A DNA stretch of 64,000 nucleotides from Micromonospora coerulea (GTDB taxonomy: Bacteria > Actinomycetota > Actinomycetes > Mycobacteriales > Micromonosporaceae), in the NCBI RefSeq assembly GCF_016598485.1, contig NZ_JAEMUW010000004.1:1-64000 (forward strand). The letters run 5' to 3'. The position numbers and the translations under genes are program-made. Of the stretch, positions 1-9,460 are shown one piece after another. Position 1 is the stretch's first letter, and the number at the start of each line of letters is the position of its first letter. Below the pieces are notes generated by a model, which had not been told where the DNA came from, searched no databases, and worked only from the letters and a program-made list of their open reading frames with translations.

Positions 1-146
1 CGGCCGGACGATCATGCCGGTGCCGTGTTAGGGGCGGACTCCGTCGTGACGGAGGGTGCGCCCGTGATGACTCGGCTCGCCGCCGTACTGACCTGGGGCG
101 TCGGGGTGGGCGGCCCGGATGGCGCGGGTGGACCCCGTCGCATAAC

Positions 147-1127
147 GTGCCCGTCGTGGACGGACGACGGAGCTTTCCCGAGGATCAGCAGGGGGCGCGC
201 TGGAGCGACCCTGGGTACGCCGAATCGGACTGGCGCGCGGCGGGCGACCCGCGCTACCGCGACGACGACTTCCGGACGCCGGAGCAGCGCGCCGGCGCCG
301 ACGAGGGCCGCTACGGCGACCCGACGACTTCCCGGTACGGCGATTCGGGACGCTTCGGTGCGACCGACCCGCTCGGTGACGGACAGCCGGAGGGCGAGGG
401 TTACCGGCCGTCCCGGTCCCGCCGTGCGGAGGACCCGGCCGAGATCTCCGGTGAGCTGCCCGGTGAGCGCGGCGGCCGGCGGGCGGCCCGGGAGGGCGAT
501 CCGCTCGCCACCGGTGTCCGGGAGGGCGCGGCCGGGCTGGACCCGCTCGCCATGGACCGGACCTCGGACGCGCAGCGACCCGCCCCGCTCGGCGGCTACC
601 CGATCGTCGAGCCGACCCACGCCGCTCCGCCGCCGTTCATGGTGGGGGAGCGCCCGAGCGGCCCGAGCCACGGCGGTCCGATCCCGCTCACCGTCGGCGA
701 CCGCCCCGGCGGTCCGGGCGCGATCTCCGAGCCGGGGGTGGGGCCGGCCCCGCACCCGCTGGAGATGCCGACCGGCCCGATGCCCGCGGTCGGGCCCCGG
801 CTGGACGCCCCGCCGGCCGGCGACGGCGTCTACCGGACCCGCCGGCCGGCGCTGGCGGTGCTCCTCGTCGTGCTGACGATCGTCTTCGAGATCCCGGCCC
901 TCCGGGTCCTCCTGCACGGCCTGGTCGGCGACCCCGTCTCGGCCTCCGACGTGGTGGTGGGGACGTTCCTGGTGGCCGGGCTGCCGATCTTCGCCGCCGG
1001 CCTGTACGGGCTGCGCACCGGTGGGCTGGCCCTGGCCGACGGCAGCCGTGGCTGGCTGCGCCCGCCGACGGCCTACCTGACCGTGGGGCTGGTGCTCTTC
1101 GTCGCCGCCGCGCTCGGCGCCGGCTGA
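147..1127 (+). CDS. Hypothetical membrane protein with long disordered N-terminus
   Basis: The 326-residue product begins with about 225 residues rich in Arg, Gly, Pro, Asp and Glu and without recognisable domains. It ends in three hydrophobic segments near residues 235-255, 267-286 and 307-325, so the C-terminus is membrane-embedded and the long N-terminus probably cytoplasmic. I do not recognise a named family. A GTG at 147 is taken as the start because codon usage is typical from there; no clear Shine-Dalgarno precedes it, so a later start or a leaderless message is possible. It is transcribed in the same direction as rpsB, which follows after a 290-bp gap that holds a promoter. Function unknown. 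Confidence 0.7.
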   Translation: MPVVDGRRSFPEDQQGARWSDPGYAESDWRAAGDPRYRDDDFRTPEQRAGADEGRYGDPTTSRYGDSGRFGATDPLGDGQPEGEGYRPSRSRRAEDPAEISGELPGERGGRRAAREGDPLATGVREGAAGLDPLAMDRTSDAQRPAPLGGYPIVEPTHAAPPPFMVGERPSGPSHGGPIPLTVGDRPGGPGAISEPGVGPAPHPLEMPTGPMPAVGPRLDAPPAGDGVYRTRRPALAVLLVVLTIVFEIPALRVLLHGLVGDPVSASDVVVGTFLVAGLPIFAAGLYGLRTGGLALADGSRGWLRPPTAYLTVGLVLFVAAALGAG

Positions 1128-1212
1128 GCCGCGTCCGGGCCGGCAAGGACGCCGGGGACCGTCCGGGGCGTACGCCCGGAAAGTGACGGTCCGGGGCGTT
1201 CCCGCACCCCGG

Positions 1213-1241
1213 GACTGGCGGGCGGAGAAGGCGCGTACACT
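1213..1241 (+). promoter_or_regulatory. Putative rpsB-tsf promoter
   Basis: A TACACT hexamer at 1236-1241 is a good housekeeping -10 box for actinobacteria. A poor -35 (GACTGG, 1213-1218) lies 17 bp upstream. It would give a 5' leader of about 170 nt before the rpsB ATG at 1418. The rest of the 1128-1417 gap is GC-rich with no other gene visible. The assignment rests on sequence resemblance only. Confidence 0.4.
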
Positions 1242-1417
1242 GGTCGACTGGCGACCGCCTCGCGCGGTCGACCTCGCGCGCCCTCTCCACGTTCCTCGTG
1301 GGGCGACGGCCTCCCTGGTCCCGATCCTGTCGGGCCCGTCACGGCCGCCGACCGGGCGCCAGGACGCCCGGCCGCCGGCCGGGCGGGACAACCAGGGAAC
1401 ACGAGGAGTACCCCACC

Positions 1418-2308
1418 ATGGCCGTCGTGACCATGCGTCAGCTGCTGGAGAGCGGTGTCCACTTCGGGCACCAGACCCGGCGCTGGAACCCGAAGATGAA
1501 GCGCTTCATCTTCACCGAGCGCAACGGTATCTACATCATCGACCTGCGCCAGACCCTGGACTACATCGAGAAGGCGTACGACTACGTGCGCACCACGGTG
1601 GCCGAGGGCGGCAGCATCCTCTTCGTCGGCACCAAGAAGCAGGCCCAGGAGGCCATCGCCGAGCAGGCGACCCGGGTCGGCCAGCCGTACGTCAACCACC
1701 GCTGGCTCGGCGGCATGCTGACCAACTTCCAGACGGTGTACAAGCGGCTGCAGCGGATGAAGGAGCTGGAGGGCCTGGGTGACCTGAGCGGCACCGCCGC
1801 CGGCTACACCAAGAAGGAGACGCTGCAGCTCTCCCGGGAGAAGATCAAGCTGTCCCGCACCCTGGGTGGTCTGCGGGACATGCAGAAGCTGCCGGCGGCA
1901 ATCTGGGTGGTCGACACCAAGAAGGAGCACATCGCCGTCGACGAGGCCCGCAAGCTGGGTATCCCGGTGATCGCGGTGCTGGACACCAACTGCGACCCGG
2001 ACGAGGTCGACTTCCCGATCCCGGGTAACGACGACGCCATCCGCTCGGCGGAGCTGCTGACCAGGGTCGTGGCCGCCGCCGTCGCCGACGGCCTGATCGC
2101 CCGTTCCGGCCGTCGCCGGGGTGGCGACGAGAAGCCGGAGCCGGGTCAGGTCGGCTCCGACGAGCCGCTGGCCGAGTGGGAGCGCGAGCTGCTGGAGGAG
2201 CCGAAGAAGGCCGACGAGCAGCAGCCGGCCGTGCAGCAGCCGGCCGTGCAGCAGCAGCCGGGCGAGCAGCCGCAGACCGAGCAGCCGGCGGCCGCCGCCG
2301 CGGAGTGA
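1418..2308 (+). CDS. rpsB: 30S ribosomal protein S2
   Basis: Ribosomal protein S2, which binds the head of the small subunit near the 16S central pseudoknot and helps recruit S1. The product is about 296 residues, opening [19 protein letters not shown] and carrying the conserved [17 protein letters not shown] and [13 protein letters not shown] blocks. The ATG at 1418 is chosen because the conserved N-terminus starts there and CGAGGAG precedes it. The C-terminus extends past the S2 fold into a Gln/Pro/Glu-rich tail (VQQPAVQQ... repeats), a usual feature of actinobacterial S2. tsf follows in the same direction after a hairpin, the classic rpsB-tsf pair. Confidence 0.98.
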   Translation: MAVVTMRQLLESGVHFGHQTRRWNPKMKRFIFTERNGIYIIDLRQTLDYIEKAYDYVRTTVAEGGSILFVGTKKQAQEAIAEQATRVGQPYVNHRWLGGMLTNFQTVYKRLQRMKELEGLGDLSGTAAGYTKKETLQLSREKIKLSRTLGGLRDMQKLPAAIWVVDTKKEHIAVDEARKLGIPVIAVLDTNCDPDEVDFPIPGNDDAIRSAELLTRVVAAAVADGLIARSGRRRGGDEKPEPGQVGSDEPLAEWERELLEEPKKADEQQPAVQQPAVQQQPGEQPQTEQPAAAAAE

Positions 2309-2313
2309 TCGCG

Positions 2314-2358
2314 CGCCGCGTCCCCACCGTCCGATTTCGCGGTCGGTGGGGCGCGGCG
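2314..2358 (+). terminator. Hairpin between rpsB and tsf
   Basis: CGCCGCG plus CCCCACCG pairs with CGGTGGGG plus CGCGGCG across a 14-nt loop, with one bulged T. No U-tract follows. This is a plausible factor-assisted terminator or attenuator that would set S2 and EF-Ts levels differently, as described for rpsB-tsf in other bacteria. Confidence 0.5.
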
Positions 2359-2442
2359 GGTACGCCGGGCACATCCGGCCCGGATTCGGGTAACCCGGCA
2401 GCCAGACCATCCCACCGCAGTCTCAACACCGAAGAGAGAGTC

Positions 2443-3270
2443 ATGTCCAACTTCACCGCCGCGGACGTCAAGAAGCTCCGCGACCTCACCGGCGCCGGCA
2501 TGATGGACTCCAAGAAGGCGCTGACCGAGGCCGAGGGCGACTTCGACAAGGCCATCGAGATCCTGCGCGTCAAGGGTGCCAAGGACGTCGGCAAGCGGGC
2601 CGGCCGCACCGCCGCGAACGGCCTGATCGCCCACTCCGGCAAGGCGCTGCTCGAGCTCAACTGCGAGACCGACTTCGTCGCCAAGAACGACGCCTTCATC
2701 GCCCTGGCCCAGCAGCTCGTCGAGCACGGCGAGCGCAGCGGCGTCAGCACCGCCGAGGAGCTGCTCGCCAGCTCGATCGACGGCAAGCCGGTTGCCGAGC
2801 TGATCCAGGAGCAGTCCGCCAAGATCGGCGAGAAGCTGGTGCTGAACCGCTTCGCCAAGCTGGACGGCAACGTCGCGGTCTACCTGCACCGCAAGAGCCA
2901 GGACCTGCCGCCGGCCGTCGGCGTGCTGGTGGAGTACGCGGGCAAGACCGACGAGGCCGGCGACGCCGACGCCCGCGGTGTCGCCATGCAGGTCGCCGCC
3001 ATGCGGCCGAAGTACCTCACCCGGGACGAGGTGCCGGCCGAGGTCGTCGAGTCCGAGCGGCGCATCGCCGAGCAGACCGCCCGCGAGGAGAACAAGCCCG
3101 AGGCCGCGCTGCCGAAGATCGTCGAGGGTCGGGTGAACGCCTTCTTCAAGGACTATGTCCTGGTCGAGCAGGCGTCGGTGGCCGACAACAAGAAGTCGGT
3201 GAAGCAGATGCTGGCCGAGGCCGGCATCGAGGTGACCCGCTTCCTGCGGTTCGAGGTCGGCCAGGCCTGA
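2443..3270 (+). CDS. tsf: Translation elongation factor Ts
   Basis: EF-Ts, the nucleotide exchange factor that releases GDP from EF-Tu. The 275-residue protein starts [21 protein letters not shown], the UBA-like N-terminal module with the hallmark LR..TGAGMMD(S/C)KKAL motif. The core-domain signature ([13 protein letters not shown]) follows. ATG 2443 is preceded by GAAGAGAGAG. Length and motifs are normal for actinobacteria. It is cotranscribed with or downstream of rpsB. Confidence 0.98.
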   Translation: MSNFTAADVKKLRDLTGAGMMDSKKALTEAEGDFDKAIEILRVKGAKDVGKRAGRTAANGLIAHSGKALLELNCETDFVAKNDAFIALAQQLVEHGERSGVSTAEELLASSIDGKPVAELIQEQSAKIGEKLVLNRFAKLDGNVAVYLHRKSQDLPPAVGVLVEYAGKTDEAGDADARGVAMQVAAMRPKYLTRDEVPAEVVESERRIAEQTAREENKPEAALPKIVEGRVNAFFKDYVLVEQASVADNKKSVKQMLAEAGIEVTRFLRFEVGQA

Positions 3271-3280
3271 GCCGCCAGCT

Positions 3281-3359
3281 CGGGCGCGTGACGCGCCCGT
3301 GGGCAAGCAACGTCGATGAGGAGGCCGCCGGTGTACGTGACAGGCACCGCGGCCTCCTC
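3281..3359 (+). terminator. Two tandem hairpins after tsf
   Basis: The first is a perfect 8-bp stem (CGGGCGCG/CGCGCCCG, 3281-3299, loop TGA) beginning 10 nt after the tsf stop. The second at 3318-3359 pairs GAGGAGGCCGC with its complement in a ~15-bp stem with one bulge and an 11-nt loop. Together they form a strong, U-tract-free actinobacterial terminator separating tsf from pyrH. Confidence 0.7.
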
Positions 3360-3433
3360 GTCACATAGGGTCGGCAGCGGCAGTTACGTGGTACGCGGCG
3401 CACGCGAGGTGCGCGACGGGAAGGGCGGGGCGG

Positions 3434-4201
3434 ATGACGCAGCTTGTGAGTGACCGGAGCCTGGCGGCGGATGATCCGACCGCCCCACCGCCCGGCCGGG
3501 CCCGTCGGGTGGTGCTGAAGCTCTCCGGCGAGGTCTTCGGCGGCGGCGCGATCGGCGTCGACCCGGACGTCGTGCAGGCCATCGCCCGACAGATCGCCAC
3601 CGTGGTCCGCCGCGGCGTGCAGGTCTCCGTGGTGGTCGGCGGCGGCAACTTCTTCCGCGGCGCCGAGTTGCAGAAGCGCGGCATGGACCGGGCCCGGGCC
3701 GACTACATGGGCATGCTGGGCACGGTGATGAACTGCCTGGCGCTCCAGGACTTCCTGGAGAAGGAGGGCATCGAGACCCGGGTGCAGAGCGCCATCACCA
3801 TGGCCCAGGTCGCCGAGCCGTACATCCCGCTGCGGGCCATCCGGCACCTGGAGAAGGGCCGCGTGGTGATCTTCGGCGCGGGCGCCGGCATGCCGTACTT
3901 CTCCACGGACACGGTCGCCGCGCAGCGGGCGCTGGAGATCCGCGCCGACGTGGTGCTGATGAGCAAGAACGGGGTGGACGCCGTCTACACGGCGGATCCC
4001 CGGATCGACCCGACGGCGAGCAAGCTGGACTCGATCACCTTCTCCGAGGCGCTCCGCCGCAACCTCCGGGTGGCCGACGCCGCGGCGTTCAGCCTCTGCA
4101 TGGAGAACGGCCTGCCGATGCTGGTCTTCGGCGCCCAGGGCGACGACACCATCGTCCGGGCCGTCAGCGGTGAGAAGATCGGCACCCTGATCACCGCCTG
4201 A
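3434..4201 (+). CDS. pyrH: UMP kinase
   Basis: Amino-acid-kinase-fold enzyme that phosphorylates UMP to UDP in pyrimidine nucleotide synthesis. The 255-residue product has a ~25-residue variable leader, then [12 protein letters not shown] (phosphate-binding loop), [11 protein letters not shown] and [28 protein letters not shown], all diagnostic of bacterial PyrH. The ATG at 3434 gives the usual actinobacterial length. It lies between tsf and frr, the conserved order. Confidence 0.97.
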   Translation: MTQLVSDRSLAADDPTAPPPGRARRVVLKLSGEVFGGGAIGVDPDVVQAIARQIATVVRRGVQVSVVVGGGNFFRGAELQKRGMDRARADYMGMLGTVMNCLALQDFLEKEGIETRVQSAITMAQVAEPYIPLRAIRHLEKGRVVIFGAGAGMPYFSTDTVAAQRALEIRADVVLMSKNGVDAVYTADPRIDPTASKLDSITFSEALRRNLRVADAAAFSLCMENGLPMLVFGAQGDDTIVRAVSGEKIGTLITA

Positions 4202-4284
4202 GCGGCCCCCGCCGAACCAGTAGCGGTCCTCCGACACGAACCTGCAGTGCCCACGACGAGCAACAGAAGGAGGCGAGGAGACCG

Positions 4285-4842
4285 GTGATCGACGACACCC
4301 TCCTCGAGGCCGAGGAGAAGATGGAGCGTGCGGTCGAGCACGCCAAGGAGGAGTTCGGCGCCATCCGCACCGGTCGCGCCAACGCCGCCATGTTCTCCAA
4401 GGTCATCATCGACTACTACGGCACCCCCACCCCGCTGCCCCAGATGGCGTCGATCGGCGTCCCCGAGCCGCGCATGGTGATCATCAAGCCGTACGACAAC
4501 TCGCAGATCAACGCCATGGAGAAGGCGATCCGCGACTCGGACCTCGGCGTGAACCCGAACAACGAGGGCAACCAGCTGCGCATCCTGCTGCCGCAGATGA
4601 CCGAGGAGCGACGCCGCGAAATGATCAAGGTCGCCCGGCACAAGGGCGAGGAGGCCAAGGTGGCCGTCCGCAACATCCGCCGCAAGGGCAAGGAAGAGCT
4701 GGACCGCCTGGTCAAGGACGGCGAGGTCGGCGAGGACGAGGGTCGCCGCGCCGAGAAGGACCTGGACGACCTGACCCAGCGCTACGTCGCCCACGTCGAC
4801 GAGCTGGTCAAGCACAAGGAAGCGGAGCTGCTCGAAGTCTGA
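4285..4842 (+). CDS. frr: Ribosome recycling factor
   Basis: RRF, which with EF-G splits post-termination ribosomes. The 185-residue protein starts at GTG 4285 after AAGGAGGCGAGGAG. It shows the RRF hallmarks [46 protein letters not shown] and the helical C-terminal repeat [17 protein letters not shown]. Length is exactly that of the family. It follows pyrH by 83 bp, probably in one transcript. Confidence 0.98.
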   Translation: MIDDTLLEAEEKMERAVEHAKEEFGAIRTGRANAAMFSKVIIDYYGTPTPLPQMASIGVPEPRMVIIKPYDNSQINAMEKAIRDSDLGVNPNNEGNQLRILLPQMTEERRREMIKVARHKGEEAKVAVRNIRRKGKEELDRLVKDGEVGEDEGRRAEKDLDDLTQRYVAHVDELVKHKEAELLEV

Positions 4843-4860
4843 GCCGCCCGACGACCCGCC

Positions 4861-4908
4861 ACGGCACCGGTGTGCCGCCGCCTCCCGGGGCGGCGGGCCC
4901 GGTGCCGT
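4861..4908 (+). terminator. Terminator hairpin after frr
   Basis: A perfect 10-bp outer stem (ACGGCACCGG/CCGGTGCCGT) encloses a further CCGCCG/CGGCGG pairing. It starts 18 nt past the frr stop. There is no U-tract, as is common in this phylum. The remaining sequence up to 5097 shows nothing else I can name. Confidence 0.65.
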
Positions 4909-5097
4909 CGCCGTGGTGGCGCCATCGTCCGCCGTGCCGGGTTCCCCAGTGCAGTAGGCTCGGCACGATTCCCGCCCACCACCGGGTGAACGGCGGGGAT
5001 CCGCCGGCCGTCGGGCCGGTCAACCACAACAGTCGCGCCTGTAGGGGATGGTCTTGGTCTTGCGTCAAGTGGAACTCGTACCGCGTCCGCTCGGTGC

Positions 5098-6591
5098 GTG
5101 ATGTCCCACCCCGACCCCTACGGCGCCGCCGAGCCCCGCAGCTGGGACCGGCCGGACGGCCCGTCCCCGTTGCCCTGGCCCGAGGCTGACCTGGAACCCG
5201 GCCCGCGGCGGCGGCCGGGCGGCAATCCCGAGCCGCACGCCGAGCCGCACGGCCGGCCGCGGCCGCCCGTTGAGACGTACCGCGGACCGGCCGGCGACGC
5301 GTACGCCCGCCCGGACGTCGACGGCCGGCGGCCCGGCCCGTACGACGAGCGGCCCGACCGTGCCAACGGCCATCCGGACCGTGACTACGACGGCCCCGGC
5401 TACCCGCACCGGGACCAGCGTGACCCCGGCCGCCGGGGCCCGGGGCCCGACGAGCGCGGCTACCGCGACGACTTCGCGGACCGGGGTCGGCGATTCGGCG
5501 ACCACGACGGGCCCGGCCAACGCGACGTCGGCTACGACGACCCCGGCCGGCGACACGCCGGCTACGACGACCCGCGCCGCCCGGCGGGCCTCGATCGGGG
5601 CCACCCCGGTGGCGGGCCGTGGGATGACCGTCCCGGGGCGCCGGACGACGAGTACCCGACCGCCCAGATCGCCCCCGTGCGGGACGAACCGGATCCCGAA
5701 CCGCCCTCGGGCCGGCGCCGGCGCGGGCGCCGCCGGGCCGGCGCCGACCGGCCGCCCACCCAGCAGGCCCCGACCGGCCGGGCCGGCCGCAACCTGCCGG
5801 CCGCGATCGCGGTCGGGGTGGGTCTGGGCGCGGCGATCCTGGTGCCGCTCTTCTTCTACCTGCCGGCGTTCCTCGCCGTCGTGATCGCCGCCGTGACGGT
5901 CGGCACCTGGGAGATGACCCGGGCGGTACGCCGCAGCGGTGCCCACCCGCCGCTGGTGCCGCTGGTGGCCGGTGGTGCGATCACCGTCGGGCTGGGCTGG
6001 TTCGCCGGCCCGGACGCGCTGAGCCTCGGCCTGCTCGTCACCGTGCTGGGCACGATGATCTGGCGGTTGGGCGACGGACCGGGCAACTACCAGCGGGACC
6101 TCACCGCCGCCACGCTGATCGCGGTCTACGTGCCCTTCCTCGGCGGCTTCGCGGCGATGCTGGCCGCCGCCCCCGGGGACGGGCAGTTGCGGGTGCTGGC
6201 CACCCTGGTCGCCGTCGTCCTTTCCGACACCGGCGGGTACGCGGCCGGCGTCGCGTTCGGCAAGCACCCGATGGCGCCCTCGATCAGCCCGAAGAAGTCC
6301 TGGGAGGGCTTCGCCGGTTCGGTCACCGCGGCGGCGGCCGGCAGCGCCGTGCTGATCTGGCTGCTGTTCGAGGTGCCCCCCTGGTGGGGCGCGCTGTTCG
6401 GGGTGGCGATCTCCTGCGCGGCGGTCCTCGGCGACCTCGCCGAGTCGATGATCAAGCGGGACCTCGGGGTCAAGGACATGAGCAACCTGCTACCCGGGCA
6501 CGGCGGCCTGATGGACCGGCTGGACTCGATCCTCTTCGCGGTGCCGACGGCGTACCTGCTGCTGGCGGTCTTCGTACCGGTGGTGGGCTGA
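5098..6591 (+). CDS. cdsA: Phosphatidate cytidylyltransferase
   Basis: CDP-diacylglycerol synthase, an integral membrane enzyme that uses CTP and phosphatidate to make the precursor of phosphatidylinositol and phosphatidylglycerol. The 497-residue product has a ~230-residue hydrophilic N-terminus built of RDDY/DGPGYRD-like Asp/Arg/Gly/Pro repeats. About eight membrane segments follow. The CTP-transferase signature (SMIKRDLGVKDMSNLLPGHGGLMDRLDSILFA) is near residues 450-480. Start is GTG 5098 or ATG 5101. The disordered N-terminus is much longer than in most CdsA and is typical of Micromonospora relatives. Upstream is frr, downstream rlmN, the conserved order. Confidence 0.95.
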   Translation: MMSHPDPYGAAEPRSWDRPDGPSPLPWPEADLEPGPRRRPGGNPEPHAEPHGRPRPPVETYRGPAGDAYARPDVDGRRPGPYDERPDRANGHPDRDYDGPGYPHRDQRDPGRRGPGPDERGYRDDFADRGRRFGDHDGPGQRDVGYDDPGRRHAGYDDPRRPAGLDRGHPGGGPWDDRPGAPDDEYPTAQIAPVRDEPDPEPPSGRRRRGRRRAGADRPPTQQAPTGRAGRNLPAAIAVGVGLGAAILVPLFFYLPAFLAVVIAAVTVGTWEMTRAVRRSGAHPPLVPLVAGGAITVGLGWFAGPDALSLGLLVTVLGTMIWRLGDGPGNYQRDLTAATLIAVYVPFLGGFAAMLAAAPGDGQLRVLATLVAVVLSDTGGYAAGVAFGKHPMAPSISPKKSWEGFAGSVTAAAAGSAVLIWLLFEVPPWWGALFGVAISCAAVLGDLAESMIKRDLGVKDMSNLLPGHGGLMDRLDSILFAVPTAYLLLAVFVPVVG

Positions 6592-6695
6592 GGCATGAAT
6601 CACGTCGGCGGGCGCCGCTCCTCCACGCGGTCAGGGCCGATTCGGCACGTACGGACGGGTGAGTCCCGCGTCCGGCGTGTCAGACTGGACGCGCC

Positions 6696-7844
6696 ATGAC
6701 GAGCCTCCCCGTGATCCCCGTAGACCCCGACGCGCGCGGTCGCCGACCCGCGATGCCGCCCCGTCACCTCGCCGACCTGGACCTGCCGGGCCGCCAGGCG
6801 CTCGTCACCGAGCTGGGTGAGCCGGCGTTCCGCGCCAAGCAGGTCTCCAACCACTACTTCGGCCGTCTGGTCCGCGATCCCGCGCAGATGACCGATCTGC
6901 CGGCCGCCACCCGGGAGCGGCTCGCCGAGTCGCTGCTGCCCGCCCTGCTCACCCCGGTGCGCGAGCTGGCCTGCGACGACGGCGCCACCCGCAAGGCGCT
7001 CTGGCGGCTGCACGACGGCTCGCTGGTGGAGAGCGTGCTGATGGGTTACCCGGACCGGGTGACGGTCTGCATCTCCAGCCAGGCCGGTTGCGGCATGGCC
7101 TGCCCGTTCTGCGCCACCGGCCAGGCCGGGCTGACCCGCAACCTGTCCACCGCGGAGATCGTCGACCAGGCGGTCTACCTGGCCGGCGTGGCCGCCTCCG
7201 GCGCGGTCGCCGGTTCGCCGCCGCGGCTGTCGCACGTCGTGTTCATGGGGATGGGCGAGCCGCTGGCCAACTACTCCCGGGTGGTCGCGGCGATCCGGCG
7301 GCTGGTTTCGCCGGCCCCCGAGGGCCTGGGCCTGTCCCAGCGGCACATCACGGTTTCCACGGTCGGGCTGGTGCCGGCCATCCGCCGACTGGCCAGCGAA
7401 GACCTCTCAGTGACTCTTGCGCTGTCGCTGCACGCCCCCGATGATGAGCTGCGCGACGAACTCGTCCCGGTCAACCAGCGCTGGAAGGTGTCCGAGGTGC
7501 TGGACGCGGCATGGGCCTACGCCGCCACGACGGGGCGTCGCGTGTCGATCGAGTACGCGATGATCAAGGACGTGAACGACCAGCCGTGGAGAGCCGATCT
7601 GCTCGGGCGGCTGCTGGCCGGCAAGCTGGCCCACGTGAACCTCATTCCGCTCAACCCGACCCCGGGCAGCCGTTGGGACGCCAGCCCGAAGCCGGTCGAG
7701 CGGGAGTTCGTCCGGCGGTTGCGCGACGCCGGGGTGTCGACCACGGTGCGGGACACCCGGGGACGCGAGATCGACGGCGCGTGTGGGCAGCTCGCCGCCG
7801 CCGAGGACAGGGACACCGATGCGCCGCGCGAAGCAACGGCGTGA
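6696..7844 (+). CDS. rlmN: 23S rRNA (A2503-C2)/tRNA (A37-C2) methyltransferase RlmN
   Basis: Radical-SAM enzyme that methylates C2 of A2503 in 23S rRNA and A37 in some tRNAs. The 382-residue product carries the CxxxCxxC cluster ligands at Cys132, Cys136 and Cys139 ([12 protein letters not shown]). Other RlmN motifs are [25 protein letters not shown] and [13 protein letters not shown], and the C-terminal catalytic Cys lies in GACGQL. ATG 6696 gives family length. Its TGA overlaps a GTG that opens an 11-codon mini-ORF leading to the next gene. Confidence 0.97.
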   Translation: MTSLPVIPVDPDARGRRPAMPPRHLADLDLPGRQALVTELGEPAFRAKQVSNHYFGRLVRDPAQMTDLPAATRERLAESLLPALLTPVRELACDDGATRKALWRLHDGSLVESVLMGYPDRVTVCISSQAGCGMACPFCATGQAGLTRNLSTAEIVDQAVYLAGVAASGAVAGSPPRLSHVVFMGMGEPLANYSRVVAAIRRLVSPAPEGLGLSQRHITVSTVGLVPAIRRLASEDLSVTLALSLHAPDDELRDELVPVNQRWKVSEVLDAAWAYAATTGRRVSIEYAMIKDVNDQPWRADLLGRLLAGKLAHVNLIPLNPTPGSRWDASPKPVEREFVRRLRDAGVSTTVRDTRGREIDGACGQLAAAEDRDTDAPREATA

Positions 7845-7876
7845 CCGGGCGTAGCGAACGAGACCAGGAGACATAG
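7841..7876 (+). CDS. 11-residue coupling mini-ORF between rlmN and the DivIVA gene
   Basis: GTG 7841 overlaps the rlmN stop as GTGA. The frame reads [11 protein letters not shown] and stops at TAG 7874-7876, whose last base is the first base of the next gene's GTG. It contains AGGAG five bases before that GTG, so it carries the ribosome-binding site of the downstream gene. The layout matches the SARSEP-repeat mini-ORFs at 39.1 and 57.5 kb, and the GRSER core resembles them. A function as a translational-coupling spacer, rather than a useful peptide, is inferred. Confidence 0.45.
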   Translation: MTGRSERDQET

Positions 7877-8922
7877 TGGCGAGTCAGGGTCAGCGTTTCC
7901 GGCGTAAGGCGCTCCGCCGGGGATACAAGGTCGACGAGGTGGACGCCTTCCTGGACCGGGTCGAGGCGACCCTCGCCGGCCAGCCGGTCGGCGCGCCCGT
8001 GGCCTCCCAGGAGGTCCACGACGTCGTCTTCCGAGTCCGCTTCAACGGCTATGACGAGTGGCAGGTCGACCTGCACCTGGACCGGGTCGAGCGGCAGCTG
8101 GCCGAGCTCGAGGAGCGCGGGGGCGTCCCCGGCGGGCGGGGCGGCGATCCCCGGATGGCCGACCGGCTCGGCCCGCCGATGCGCGACGACCGTGGCCTGT
8201 CCCCGGTGCCGCAGCCGCCGATGCCGCCCCGGGGGATGCCCGCGCAGGCCGGCCCGCCCTACGGCCGCTACGACGAGCCGACCGGGGCCTTCGCCGGCGG
8301 GTACGACGCACCCCGCGGCGGGTACGACGCCCCGCGCGGCCCGGGCGGCCCCGGGCCGATGGGACCGGGTGCGCCGATGGGTCACGGCGGCCCGCCGTCG
8401 CGCGGCCTGCCCCCGGGCCCGTCCGGGTACGGCCAGGAGGAGCCGCGCTTTGACGGCTTCGAGGCCGGCCGGCACGGCCGTACCGACATGACCGCCGAGA
8501 TTCGGATGCCCGACCGGGACCCGCGTGATCCGCGGGGTCGCGGCCCGGCCGGCCCGCCGGCGCTGCCCCAGCAGGGCATGGGCGGGGGCCCGGGGATGCC
8601 CGGCCCGCCGATGGGTGGCCCGCCCGTTGGTGGCCCGCCGATGGTCGGCCCGCCGATGGCCGGCCCGCCCGGCAGCGACCTCTACCGGGTGGACCAGATC
8701 CGTCGCAGCTTCCAGGTGCGTCGCTTCGGCAGCGGGTACGACCCGGACCAGGTGGACCGCTTCTTCGAGAGCCTGCTCGGCGGCATGCAGGGCCGCAACC
8801 AGATGCCGGTGAACCCGAAGGACCTGGACACCCTGCGCTTCGGGCTGGTGCCCGGCGGCTACTTCGAGGCCGAGGTCGACGCCGCGCTCAAGGACGTGCA
8901 GGACATCCTCTTCGGCCGCTGA
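7876..8922 (+). CDS. DivIVA domain-containing protein
   Basis: 348 residues. The N-terminal ~85 residues (FRRKALRRGYKVDEVDAFLDRVEATL ... VHDVVFRVRFNGYDEWQVDLHLDRVERQLAEL) contain two DivIVA-type membrane-curvature or lipid-anchoring motifs. A ~140-residue Gly/Pro/Met/Arg-rich linker with repeated GYDAPRG and GPPMxG units follows. The last ~80 residues hold another DivIVA-like module (RRSFQVRRFGSGYDPDQVDRFFESLL). Such proteins localise at poles and septa in actinobacteria. This one lacks the long coiled coil of Wag31, so it is an accessory paralogue and not the main polar scaffold. GTG 7876 is favoured by AGGAG upstream. Confidence 0.85.
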   Translation: MASQGQRFRRKALRRGYKVDEVDAFLDRVEATLAGQPVGAPVASQEVHDVVFRVRFNGYDEWQVDLHLDRVERQLAELEERGGVPGGRGGDPRMADRLGPPMRDDRGLSPVPQPPMPPRGMPAQAGPPYGRYDEPTGAFAGGYDAPRGGYDAPRGPGGPGPMGPGAPMGHGGPPSRGLPPGPSGYGQEEPRFDGFEAGRHGRTDMTAEIRMPDRDPRDPRGRGPAGPPALPQQGMGGGPGMPGPPMGGPPVGGPPMVGPPMAGPPGSDLYRVDQIRRSFQVRRFGSGYDPDQVDRFFESLLGGMQGRNQMPVNPKDLDTLRFGLVPGGYFEAEVDAALKDVQDILFGR

Positions 8923-8935
8923 CCCGGTACGACGA

Positions 8936-8968
8936 CGAGGGCCCACCCCCGACGGGGGTGGGCCCTCG
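8936..8968 (+). terminator. Perfect 15-bp terminator hairpin
   Basis: CGAGGGCCCACCCCC pairs perfectly with GGGGGTGGGCCCTCG around a GAC loop. It starts 14 nt after the DivIVA gene's stop and lies between convergent genes, so it may work for both strands. Confidence 0.85.
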
Positions 8969-8998
8969 CGCGTGCAGCGGGTCCGGGGTCGGGCCGGG

Positions 8999-9223
8999 TC
9001 AGGACCGCAGGCCGTTACGGCGCAGCACCGAGTCGGCGACGACGATGGCGAGCAGCAGCAGGGCGATCCCGAACAGCCAGATGTCCTCGACCCTGCCCAG
9101 CTCGTTGCCGCAGAACGCCATCAACACCAAGAACACTGCCGAGAGCACCGCGCCGATCCGTCCGGACTTGCGGTGTCCGGGCCTGTGCTGATCTGGCGCG
9201 GTTACCGGCTCGCTTCCTGCCAC
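8999..9223 (-). CDS. DUF2631 family small membrane protein
   Basis: A 74-residue protein with a basic hydrophilic N-terminus and two transmembrane helices (about residues 24-42 and 48-66) separated by GNELGRVED, the pattern of DUF2631 proteins. M. tuberculosis has a related gene (Rv2876) at the same place between rlmN and dxr, which supports the assignment. GTG 9223 is preceded by GAAGGA on this strand. Its role is unknown. Confidence 0.75.
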   Translation of the reverse strand: MAGSEPVTAPDQHRPGHRKSGRIGAVLSAVFLVLMAFCGNELGRVEDIWLFGIALLLLAIVVADSVLRRNGLRS

Positions 9224-9460
9224 TGTCGGTCCTTCCCTCGCGATCGGATCTCCGGTTAGTCTGGCACGCCCCGTACCGGGCCCGGCGCAGGGTCCGACCG
9301 GATCGGGACACCCGCATCGAGGACGCGGGCGGAGCGCTCGGGTCGTTGGGCCCCTCCTCGGCCGGGCGCATCGGCACTACCGGCGTCGCGGGGCGGTGGC
9401 CAGACTGCCTCCGGTAGCGTCTTGACGTACACCTTGATTGTCTTTTTGAGGGGGACTGCG

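Noticed and set aside
9422..9460. Upstream ATG (9422) as start of the MBL-Rieske gene
   Set aside because: It would add 13 residues (MTYTLIVFLRGTA) outside the conserved domain, and TTGACG there looks more like promoter sequence; GTG 9461 fits family N-termini.
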